Below, piece after piece: positions 23,010-31,600 of a stretch of 64,000 bases of DNA (positions are counted from its first letter, which is position 1; the number at the start of each line of letters is the position of its first letter). Source of the DNA: Streptomyces zingiberis (GTDB lineage: Bacteria; Actinomycetota; Actinomycetes; Streptomycetales; Streptomycetaceae); NCBI RefSeq assembly GCF_012034935.1, contig NZ_JAATEN010000008.1:186001-250000 (forward strand), given 5' to 3'. Both the position numbers and the translations under genes were made by a program. The notes below the pieces were generated by a model. The model saw nothing but the letters and a program-made list of their open reading frames with translations. It was not told the DNA's origin and ran no database searches.

Positions 23010-23092
23010 CCACGACGAGCGACCGCATCCCTGCGACCGAGGCGATCCAGCCGCCCGGTGCTCGCCGCATGTGTCGAATGTGTCGCCGCTGA
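23006..23092 (+). CDS. Putative leader peptide ending Met-Cys-Arg-Met-Cys, upstream of metNIQ
   Basis: A 28-codon ORF starts at ATG 23006 behind GGGAG and ends RRMCRMCRR. Two Met-Cys pairs just before the stop are what one expects of an attenuator peptide sensing methionine or cysteine supply. It lies about 250 bases before metN on the same strand. The region between has short inverted repeats, for example GGCCGCGC at 23141-23148 with its complement at 23163-23170. Cysteine-bearing leader peptides are known upstream of sulfur genes in actinobacteria; this one's function is inferred. The ribosome site is close to the start, which weakens the call. Confidence 0.5.
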   Translation: MTTTSDRIPATEAIQPPGARRMCRMCRR

Positions 23093-23338
23093 GGGCCCCT
23101 GACCGGATTCTCGCGCCCCGAAGCGAGTTCACCGCCGCCCGGCCGCGCCCCGGCGTTGCCCCGCGCGGCCCGCGTACGCCCCGCGCCCTGAGCGCCGCCC
23201 CCGCCCTGACCTGACGGGGCTGGGCCGCGCCGTGCCGCGCGAACCGCCCAGGGCTCCCGCGTCACCCCCATCCCGTACCCACGCCCCGTGCGATGAGCGC
23301 CCGCCGCGCCGCGCACCCGACAGTGACGGATATTTCCT

Positions 23339-24415
23339 GTGATCACCACCAAGGACCTGACCAAGGTCTACCGTTCCCGGGGCCGGGAGATCACCGCCCT
23401 GGACGGTGTGGACCTCCACGTCCGCGAGGGAGAGGTGTACGGCGTCCTCGGCCGCAGCGGCGCCGGGAAGTCCACCCTCATCCGCTGCGTCAACCTGCTG
23501 GAGCGCCCCACCGCCGGCACGGTCATCGTGGACGGGCGGGAGCTGACCGCCCTCGCCGGTCGCGGTCCCCGCGCCGGCGGTGAGCTGCGCCGGGCCCGCA
23601 CCCGGATCGGCATGGTCTTCCAGCACTTCAACCTGCTCTCCTCGCGCACGGTGCAGGACAACGTCGAACTCCCGCTGGAGATCCTCGGCCTCTCCGGCCG
23701 GGAACGCGCCCGCAAGGCGCTGGACCTGCTCGACCTGGTCGGCCTCGCCGACAAGGCCCGGGTCCACCCGGCGCAGCTCTCCGGCGGCCAGAAGCAGCGC
23801 GTCGGGATCGCCCGCGCCCTGGCCGGCGACCCCAAGGTGCTCCTCTCCGACGAGGCGACCTCCGCGCTCGACCCGGAGACCACCCGCTCCGTGCTCCAGC
23901 TGCTCCGCGACCTCAACCGGCAGCTCGGCCTGACGATCCTCCTCATCACCCACGAGATGGACGTCGTCAAGGCCGTCTGCGACTCCGCCGCCCTGATGCG
24001 GGGCGGCCGGATCACCGAGGCCGGGACCGTGCCGGAACTGCTCGCCACCCCGGGCTCCGAGCTGGCCCGGGAGCTGTTCCCGGTGGGCGGCCAGGCCTCC
24101 GGCGACGACCGCACCGTCGTGGACATCACCTTCCACGGCGAGACCGCGACCCAGCCGGTGATCTCCCGGCTGGCGCGCACCTACACCATCGACATCGCCG
24201 TGCTCGGCGCCGCGATGGACACCGTCGCCGGCCGCCAGGTCGGCCGGATGCGGATCGAACTCCCCGGCCCGTTCGAGGAGAACGTCGTCCCCATCGGCTA
24301 CCTGCGCGAACAGGGCCTGGGGATCGAGGTGGTCCAGGCGCCCGGCGCGCCCGGAGCCGAGGGGACCGACGGACGGGACGCCGCGCCGGCGCTCACCCAG
24401 GGAGGTGGACGATGA
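23339..24415 (+). CDS. metN: Methionine ABC transporter ATP-binding protein
   Basis: MetN powers import of methionine. The 358-residue protein has Walker A GRSGAGKST, the Q-loop MVFQHFNLL, the signature LSGGQKQRVGIARAL, Walker B with LLSDEATSALD and the switch His in LITHEMD. After about residue 250 comes the NIL domain, which in MetN binds methionine and inhibits transport from the inside. The GTG at 23339 gives the normal N-terminus. The stop overlaps the metI start by four bases. The long upstream leader may hold an attenuator. Confidence 0.96.
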   Translation: MITTKDLTKVYRSRGREITALDGVDLHVREGEVYGVLGRSGAGKSTLIRCVNLLERPTAGTVIVDGRELTALAGRGPRAGGELRRARTRIGMVFQHFNLLSSRTVQDNVELPLEILGLSGRERARKALDLLDLVGLADKARVHPAQLSGGQKQRVGIARALAGDPKVLLSDEATSALDPETTRSVLQLLRDLNRQLGLTILLITHEMDVVKAVCDSAALMRGGRITEAGTVPELLATPGSELARELFPVGGQASGDDRTVVDITFHGETATQPVISRLARTYTIDIAVLGAAMDTVAGRQVGRMRIELPGPFEENVVPIGYLREQGLGIEVVQAPGAPGAEGTDGRDAAPALTQGGGR

Positions 24416-25119
24416 CCTGGTCCGCGATGCAGCCGCTGCTCTACGCCGCCTGTCTGGACACCCTCTACATGGTCGGCTGGTCGACGGTGTACGCCGTCCT
24501 CGGCGGGCTTCCGCTGGGGGTGCTCCTCGTCCTGACCGGGGAGGGGGGCCTGCTCCGCAACGGGCCGGTGAACAAGGTCATCGGGGCGGTCGTCAACGTC
24601 GGCCGCTCGCTGCCCTTCTTCATCCTGATGATCGCGCTGATCCCGTTCTCCACCCTGGTGGTGGGCACGTCCATCGGCCCCACCGCGGCCGTCGTGCCGC
24701 TCGCCGTCAGCGCGATACCGTTCTTCGCCCGGCTGGTGGAAACCGCCGTGCGTGAAGTTGACGCCGGGCTGGTCGAGGCGGTGCAGGCGATGGGCGGCTC
24801 CACCTGGACGGTGGTGCGCAAGGTGCTGCTGCCGCAGTCCCTGCCCTCGCTCGTCGCGGGGCTGACCACCACCGTCATCGCGCTGATCGGCTACTCGGCC
24901 ATGGCCGGCGCCGTCGGCGGCGGCGGACTCGGCAACCTCGCCAAGACCTACGGCTACCAGCGGTTCGAGACCAATCTCATGATCATCACCGTGGTGCTGC
25001 TGATCGTGCTGGTCAGCGTGGTGCAGCTGGCCGGCGACCTCGTCGTCCGCCGGCTCGCCCGGCGCACCCGGACCTCCGACACCCCGTCCGCGCGGTGGCG
25101 GTTCCTCCTGCCGCGCTGA
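24412..25119 (+). CDS. metI: Methionine ABC transporter permease
   Basis: MetI is the membrane channel subunit. The 235-residue protein has five or so helices and the EAA loop that docks on MetN, read here as EAVQAMGGSTWTVVRKVLLP. The motif YSAMAGAVGGGGLGNLA is typical of MetI. The ATG overlaps the metN stop. The C-terminus has a short Arg-rich tail beyond the last helix. A gap of 209 bases follows before metQ. Confidence 0.96.
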   Translation: MTWSAMQPLLYAACLDTLYMVGWSTVYAVLGGLPLGVLLVLTGEGGLLRNGPVNKVIGAVVNVGRSLPFFILMIALIPFSTLVVGTSIGPTAAVVPLAVSAIPFFARLVETAVREVDAGLVEAVQAMGGSTWTVVRKVLLPQSLPSLVAGLTTTVIALIGYSAMAGAVGGGGLGNLAKTYGYQRFETNLMIITVVLLIVLVSVVQLAGDLVVRRLARRTRTSDTPSARWRFLLPR

Positions 25120-25328
25120 CACCGCGCCGCCACACCACGCCGGCGCCGGCACCACCGGGCCCCGCCGGGGGCCCTCCCACGACCCCGGCCGCGCCACCCT
25201 CCCGGGGGCGCGGCCGGCGCCCCGGAGCCCGGACCCTTCGCCGGGCGGAACCCCCGTCACACCCCGCGCCGACACCGCGGCGTGCGGGGGCCGGGAACCT
25301 CAGGAAACCGAGAAAAGAGGCACTCTTC

Positions 25329-26210
25329 GTGCGTATCGCAGGAAAGCACGCCCACCGCACCCCGCTGCGGCTCACCGTCGCCGTGGCCGCCGCCGCCCTC
25401 ACCCTGGGGCTCGGCGCCTGCTCCGCCCCGTCCGACGCGGACTCCGGCTCCTCCGGCGCCTCCGGGGACGCCGACGCGCCCCTGGTCGTGGCCGCGTCGC
25501 CGACCCCGCACGGCGACATCCTCGCCCACGTCAAGAAGGAACTGGCCGCCGACGCCGGACTCAAGCTGGAGATCAAGGAGTTCGACGACTACGTCCTCCC
25601 CAACACCGCCACCCAGAACGGTGAGGTCGACGCCAACTTCTTCCAGCACCAGCCCTACCTCGACGACTTCAACGAGCAGAAGGGCACCGACATCGTGCCC
25701 GTGGTGAACGTCGAGATCGAGCCCCTCGGCCTCTACTCCGAGAAGCTGAAGGACGTGAAGGACCTGAGGTCCGGCTCCACCGTGGCGCTCCCGGACGACG
25801 CCACCAACGAGGGCCGCGCACTGAAGCTGCTCGCGGACAACGGCGTCATCACCCTCAAGAAGGGCGTCGGCAGCGAGGCCACCCTCGGCGACGTCGCCGA
25901 CGCCGGGGGCCTGGAGTTCAAGGAGCTGGAGGCGGCCCAGATACCGACCCGCCTCGGGGACGTGGACGCCGCCGTGATCAACGGCAACTACGCCATCGGC
26001 TCCGGGCTCAAGCCCGCGAAGGACGCCCTCGCGCTGGAGGAGGCGGAGAACAACCCCTACGCCAACTTCCTCGCGGTGAAGCGCGGCAACGAGGACGACC
26101 CGCGCATCAAGAAGCTCGCGAAGCTCCTCACCTCCGATTCGGTGAAGGAGTTCATCGAGAAGCGGTTCGAGGGATCCGTCCTCCCCGCCTTCGGGCCCGC
26201 CGGCTCCTGA
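25329..26210 (+). CDS. metQ: Methionine-binding lipoprotein (MetQ/NlpA family)
   Basis: MetQ captures methionine outside the membrane and delivers it to MetI. The 293-residue precursor has a basic start, a hydrophobic signal segment and the lipobox LGAC near residue 30, so the mature protein is lipid-anchored at Cys. The NlpA core follows, with SPTPHGDILAHVK and the VDANFFQHQPYLDDFN segment. The GTG at 25329 has AGAGG eight bases upstream and starts with the signal sequence. It closes the metNIQ unit and is followed by a strong hairpin. Confidence 0.95.
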   Translation: MRIAGKHAHRTPLRLTVAVAAAALTLGLGACSAPSDADSGSSGASGDADAPLVVAASPTPHGDILAHVKKELAADAGLKLEIKEFDDYVLPNTATQNGEVDANFFQHQPYLDDFNEQKGTDIVPVVNVEIEPLGLYSEKLKDVKDLRSGSTVALPDDATNEGRALKLLADNGVITLKKGVGSEATLGDVADAGGLEFKELEAAQIPTRLGDVDAAVINGNYAIGSGLKPAKDALALEEAENNPYANFLAVKRGNEDDPRIKKLAKLLTSDSVKEFIEKRFEGSVLPAFGPAGS

Positions 26211-26214
26211 GCCC

Positions 26215-26260
26215 CCGGTCCGCCGCGGCACCCGGCGCACCGGGCGCCGCGGCGGACCGG
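26215..26260. terminator. Hairpin after metQ
   Basis: A perfect 14-bp stem (26215-26228 with 26247-26260) and an 18-base loop start five bases after the metQ stop. No T run. Confidence 0.65.
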
Positions 26261-26382
26261 CGCGCCCCGCGGGGCGGGACGGGCCCCGCCGCCGGACTCG
26301 CCCCGTTCCACCCGGCGCTGCGCCGACCCGCGCCGATGCTGCATGCTTGGCCCTTCAGCAGTCCCCGGACCCGGAGCGGCCC

Positions 26383-27018
26383 ATGACCCCCACTTTCCCG
26401 GACATCACGATCGGCACCGACCGCCTGGTGCTGCGCCCGTTCGAGGAGGGTGACGTGCCCGCGCTCGCGGAGATGATGAACGACGAGCTGGTCACGGCCT
26501 GGACGTCCGTACCCCACCCGTACACCCGGGAGGACGCCGCCGACTGGATCACCCGCGCCGCCCCCGCCGAACGGGCCGAGGGGCGCGGTGTCGTCTTCGC
26601 CGTGACCGAGTTCCTCACCCAGCGGCTGGTCGGCTCGGTCCACCTGCGGAACACCAACTGGCGCTGCCGCTCCACCGAGATCGGCTACGTCACCGCCCCC
26701 TGGGCCCGCGGTGAGGGATACGCCAGCGAGGCGGTGCGCGCCGTCGCCCGGTGGCTCTTCCTCCGCCAGGGTTTCGAACGGCTGGAGTTGCGCACCGCCG
26801 CCGGCAACACCGCCTCCCAGCAGGTCGCCCAGAAGACCGGCTGCATCAACGAGGGCGTGCTGCGCAACGCCTGGATAGCCCGCACCCGCACGGAGGACGG
26901 CGGGTGGGCCGACATCCGCACCGACCTCATCGTCTGGAGCCTGCTCCCGGAGGACCTCGACGACCTCGACGAGGACGCGGACCGCCGCGACCGGGCCGCC
27001 CTGGCCGACTGGAACTGA
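26383..27018 (+). CDS. GNAT-family N-acetyltransferase (RimJ/RimL type)
   Basis: The 211-residue protein belongs to the RimJ/RimL-like group: it opens with TDRLVLRPFEEGDVPAL and shows IGYVTAPWARGEGYASEAVR for acetyl-CoA binding and LRTAAGNTASQQVAQKTGC. Such enzymes acetylate protein or small-molecule amino groups; the target here is unknown. The ATG at 26383 has GGAG six bases upstream. A Asp/Glu-rich C-terminal tail is the only oddity. It stands alone between metQ and the corrinoid genes. Confidence 0.9.
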   Translation: MTPTFPDITIGTDRLVLRPFEEGDVPALAEMMNDELVTAWTSVPHPYTREDAADWITRAAPAERAEGRGVVFAVTEFLTQRLVGSVHLRNTNWRCRSTEIGYVTAPWARGEGYASEAVRAVARWLFLRQGFERLELRTAAGNTASQQVAQKTGCINEGVLRNAWIARTRTEDGGWADIRTDLIVWSLLPEDLDDLDEDADRRDRAALADWN

Positions 27019-27136
27019 CGCCCGGCCGCCGACCGGTGGCCCCGGCGCGGGGTGAGAGGCCGTGGGCGGGGTACCCTCTCGGTGCCCGACGACCCCGCGG
27101 GCGCCCCAGCGCGAACATCCCAGGAGACGGACGACG

Positions 27137-28357
27137 ATGGCCGACCGGGTCACGGTGATCGGATGGGACGGCTCGCCGCTGACCGGCGCGGCCCGCTCCG
27201 CCCTGGGGGCCGCCACCCTCGTCGCGGGCGCCGCCCACCACCTCGACCTGCCCGAGGTGCCGCCCGCCGCCGAGCGGATCCGGCTGGGCAGCCTCGATCT
27301 CGCCGCCCGCCGGATCGTCGCCCACCGCGGCACCGCCGTCGTCCTCGCCGACGGCGACCCGGGCTTCTTCGGCGTGGTCCGCACCCTCCGGGTGCCGGAA
27401 CACGGCCTGGAGGTGGAGGTGGTCCCCGCCGTCTCCGCCGTGGCCGCCGCCTTCGCCCGCGCCGGGATGCCCTGGGACGACGCCCGCGTCGTCACCGCGC
27501 ACAGCCGCGACCTGCGCCGGGCGGTCAACGTCTGCCGCGCCCACGGCAAGGTCGCCGTGCTCACCTCGCCCGGCGCCGGCCCCGCCGAACTGGCCCTGCT
27601 GCTGGGCCCGGTGCACCGCACCTTCGTCATCTGCGAGGCGCTCGGCACCGACCGGGAACAGGTCACCGTCCTCACCTCGGACAAGGTCGCCGACCACACC
27701 TGGCGCGACCCCAACGTCGTCCTCTCCGTCGGCGGACTCAGCTCACCCTCCGGCGGGCAGCCCGGCTGGCTGGCGGGTGGGGAGATCCCGGCGGCCACCG
27801 GCCCACGGGGCTGGGGACTGCCCGGACACGGCTACGGCGGCGCCCTCGCCGAGTCCGAGAACGCCCAGCTGCGCGCCGTCCAACTCGCCCGGCTCGGTCC
27901 GCGCCTGGGAGACCTGGTGTGGGACATCGGCTGCGGCAGCGGCGCCGCCGCGGTGGAGGCGGCCCGGTTCGGCGCCGCCGTCATCGCCGTGGACCGCGAC
28001 CCCGGGGCGCTGGCCCGGGTCACCGACAACGCCCGCCGCTACGGCGTGCAGATCCAGACCGCGCACGGCACCGCCCCGCAGATCCTGGAGGATCTCCCCG
28101 AACCGGACACCATCCGGATCGGCGGCGGAGGCCCGGACGTCGTCGCGGCGTGCGCCGCGCGGCGGCCCGAGCGCATCGTCACCCACGCCGCCACCCGGGA
28201 CGCGGCGGAGGCCGTCGGCCGGGCGCTGACCGACGGCGGATACGGCGTCGAGTGCGCGCTGATCCAGACTGTGGAGTTGGACACGTCGCGCTCCTCCGGC
28301 TGGGACGAACGCGGCCGTGACGTGGGCTTCTTCCTCTGCGGCCACCGGGTCGGATGA
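27137..28357 (+). CDS. cobL: Precorrin-6Y C5,15-methyltransferase (decarboxylating), CbiE-CbiT fusion
   Basis: This enzyme of corrin ring synthesis methylates C5 and C15 and decarboxylates the C12 acetate. The 406-residue protein joins a CbiE-type tetrapyrrole methylase (residues 1-205, with VVLADGDPGFFGV and AVSAVAAAFARAG) to a CbiT-type methyltransferase (about 225-406) whose SAM motif WDIGCGSGAAAVEAA is near residue 264. The ATG at 27137 follows AGGAG at ten bases. The neighbouring giant BluB-CobT gene and the CysG-type gene place it in cobalamin synthesis. I see no cobalamin riboswitch upstream. Confidence 0.93.
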   Translation: MADRVTVIGWDGSPLTGAARSALGAATLVAGAAHHLDLPEVPPAAERIRLGSLDLAARRIVAHRGTAVVLADGDPGFFGVVRTLRVPEHGLEVEVVPAVSAVAAAFARAGMPWDDARVVTAHSRDLRRAVNVCRAHGKVAVLTSPGAGPAELALLLGPVHRTFVICEALGTDREQVTVLTSDKVADHTWRDPNVVLSVGGLSSPSGGQPGWLAGGEIPAATGPRGWGLPGHGYGGALAESENAQLRAVQLARLGPRLGDLVWDIGCGSGAAAVEAARFGAAVIAVDRDPGALARVTDNARRYGVQIQTAHGTAPQILEDLPEPDTIRIGGGGPDVVAACAARRPERIVTHAATRDAAEAVGRALTDGGYGVECALIQTVELDTSRSSGWDERGRDVGFFLCGHRVG

Positions 28358-28430
28358 CCCGTGCCGGCTGCTCCGCCCCGGACGTGCGCGACCTTGTGAG
28401 CAGGTAGGCTGGCGGATCGTTGTGACGCGA

Positions 28431-28446
28431 CGGCGTCCGGACGCCG
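28431..28446. repeat. Perfect 16-bp palindrome upstream of the BluB-CobT gene
   Basis: CGGCGTCC is followed directly by its complement GGACGCCG. It lies about 180 bases before the next start and could be an operator, a hairpin in the leader, or the terminator of the preceding gene. Confidence 0.4.
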
Positions 28447-28624
28447 CGTTCGCGGGAACCGGACCGAGCCGTGCGTGCCAGGGCTCGGCACGGGGGCCCG
28501 GACCGGGCGGTGACGCACCGGCCGGGGCGGGGCGCTCGTTCCACCGGGGGGCGGCCATCGCGTCGCGGCCGGACACGCCGGGCGGGCGGGTCCAGGGAGC
28601 ACCACCGATGGGCGAGGGGTACGC

Positions 28625-31600
28625 ATGACTGACACCGGCCGGATCCCGGGCGAGGAACAGCCGGAGAACGCCGGCGGGCCGCGGCCCGGCTCCCCGCCCT
28701 ACCCGGGCCCCGTCGCCTACCCCTACCACTCCGCCGTGGACCCGGCCGTCCCCGCCGAGGACGACGACCTGCTGCTGATGCCCGCCACCCAGGGCGCCTG
28801 GAGCGAGCACCCCCCGCACGACCCGCTGACCGGCCCGCTGCCGGCCCCCGGCCCGGCCGTGCCGTACGAGGGATACGGCTACCAGGGCCATGCCGGGGGA
28901 ACGGCCGGAGGCGCCGGGGGAGCGGTGGGAGCCGGGGGATATCCGGCGGAGTACCCGGCGCAGCCGCCCGCGGGCCACGAACAGCCGCCGTACGGGCCGC
29001 AGGTGCCCGGACACCTGCCGGCCGGGCCGCCGTACCCCGGGCTGCCGCAGGACGCGGCGGATCCGGCCGGGAGCGGCCCGGCGTACCCCGCACCGGCGGA
29101 GGCCGGGGCGGAACTGCCGCCGCACGGCGCGGATCTGAGCGAACCCCAGCCACACCCGCACCCAACGGGCGGGCAGCCGTACCCGGAGCCGCCGCCGGTG
29201 GGCGTGGACGTCCTGGCGTCCGGCCCGGGAGACACCGGCGCGCCCACCGCCGGCGCGGAGCCGCCGTCACCGGAAGGGGCGGCACCCGGGCCGGTGGCAC
29301 CGGAGCCGCCGCTCGCCGAGGCGTCCGCGGTACAGGCGGTGCCGCCGGTACCGCCGGCGCCGGCAGTGCCGTCCGGTCCGGTCTCCGGTCCGGTCGCGGA
29401 GCCGCCCCGCGAGGGCGCGGGTGAGGGCACCGGGGACGGTGGGAGCGGCGCAGGCGCCGCTGCCGCGGCCCCGGTGGGCGCGCCGGACACCTCCGGGGAG
29501 GCGCTGGCTCCGGGCACGGAGCCGCCCGGGTCCGCTCCCGCGGCCGCCGGGCAGGAACCGGTGGTCCCATCCCCCTCCCCGGCTCCGCCGGCCACCCCGG
29601 GGCGCGCCACCCCTCCGGGACGTGGCCCGTCCCGGGGGAGCCAGGGCCCGGTGCCGCGCCGCACCCCCGCGCGGCGCCCGCTCCACCTGGGGCCGCCGAC
29701 GCCCGACGCCCCCACCGGCGGGATCGTCCGCTCCCTGGCCGATCGCGGCCCGGCGGGCGCGCCGGCCCGTCAGTTCCCGGGTGCCGCACCGGCGCAGGCG
29801 CCCGTGGCACCGGCCGCGGCGCCTCCGCGCGTGCCGCACCAGTCGGCGGGCATCCCCTCGTACGCCCAGCACCCCGCGTCCACCCTGCCCGGCCCGCAGC
29901 TCGGCGAGATCCCCGCGCAGCACGTGGCGGCGTCCCCGGGCCCCGTGGCGACCCCGCAGGGAGAAAACCCGGCCGCCGGGACGGCCGAGGCCGCTCCCGC
30001 CGCCCCGGCCGGAGACGGGGAGACCCCCACCGGGACCGCGTCCGGCCCGGAGCAGACCTCCGCGCCCCTCCCCGGGACCGCGTCGGGCGTGCCCGGAGCC
30101 GGTGATGCCGGGGGCACCACGGCCCCCGACGGGGCCGTGGACGGCGGCGGCGAACCGCTGCCCCCGGCCGGTCCGCAGGAGACGACGGCACCCGGGGCCG
30201 ACGTGGTGCCGCCCTCCACCGCCACCCCGGAAACCCTCACTGACGGGGCCTCCGCCGCGCCGGGGGAAGACCCCGGTCCGGGGGAGCCGGCCGCGGGGGA
30301 GGAGTCCGGCGGCGGTGGGACGGACGGTGACGGGGACCCGTCCGGCCGGGAGGAGGAGCCGTCCACCCCCGTCCCCGGCCCTGACGCCCCGTCCGAAGAG
30401 ACCCTCGCGGAGCCCGCGGCCGAGGAGACAGTGACGGTGCCGGATGTCCCGGCTCCGGACGCGCCCGCCGCGCACCCCGTGGCGGAGACGGCCGGCGCCG
30501 CCGACCCGGAACCGCAGGACGCGCCGCGGCGTGCGGCGGGGAGGCGGGGGCGGCGCAGGGCCGCGCCCGCGCCCGGGGACGGCGCCCGGGCGGACGGCGC
30601 GGAGGAGCAGGCCGGGCAGCCGTTCGCGGCCCCGGAGGAGGACACCGCGGCGAGCGCCGCGGCGGAGCCGCCCGACGAGGCGGAGGCAGGGCCCGGGAAC
30701 CCGCCGGCCGCCCCGGAGCAGGACGCTCCCGAGCAGGCCGTCCCCGCGGAGGCCGCCGGGCCCGAGCCGGTCGGCCCCGGGACCGGGCGCCGCCGCAAGC
30801 CGGCCGCTGCCGCACCCGCCGGAGCGGAGGGCGAGGCGCCGTCCGCACCGGACACCGCGGCCGCGCACGCTCCGGAGGGAGAGGCGACGGCGGAGGACGG
30901 ATCGGCCGCCCCCGCGGAGCCCGCGGACGCCGGGCTGCCTGCCGGCGAACAGCCCGTCACCGGGCAGCCGCAGGTCGGAGAGGCGGCAGACGCGGAGGCC
31001 GTGGCGGAGGACCCGGCGGGCGAGGAGGCTATGGCGGAGGACGCTGCGGACGCCCAGGACGCCCAGGACGCCCAGGACGCCCAGGACGCCGGGGACGCCG
31101 GGGACACCGGCCCGTCCGGCCCCGGGGACCCCGCCCCGCTCACCACACCGCTCGACGGCGCCGCCACGCCGGACCCGTCCACCGCACCCGTCGCCCCGGA
31201 ACCGTCCGGTGACACGGCGGGAACGGTGGCCGCTCAGGGCGCGGCCGGCGAGCCCGCTCCGGCGGGCCCGGAGGACGGCGAGGACGGCGCGGAGCCCGCC
31301 GGCGCCGCCACGGAATCCGGTGACGGAGGCCCCGCCCCGGCCGTGGAGAGCGGACCCGCCCCCGCCGGGCAGCCGGTGCCGGGTGCCCCGGAGGCACCGG
31401 AGCCGGGGGAACCGGGAACGCCCCCGGACGCCGAGGCGGCACGGGAAGCCGTCCCGGCGCCGGCCGGCCCCGCGGACCCCGCCCCCGGGACCGAGCCGCC
31501 GGGCGACGGGGCGGTGGCGCCGCAGGACGGGACGGCCGCGGCGTCCGGCGCGCCGGACGAGGACGGCACCACCCCGCCGGTCCCGCCCGCGACCGCCGGG

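Noticed and set aside
28358..28624. Cobalamin riboswitch before the BluB-CobT gene
   Set aside because: I could not find the conserved B12-box sequence or the characteristic core; only a palindrome is visible.
29770..31215. Ser/Ala/Gly-rich minus-strand frame opposite the disordered extension, considered as evidence that the extension is not coding
   Set aside because: All frames stay open here because of composition. The plus frame is continuous with the BluB domain, keeps a recognisable acidic start and has in-frame repeats, so it remains the better reading.
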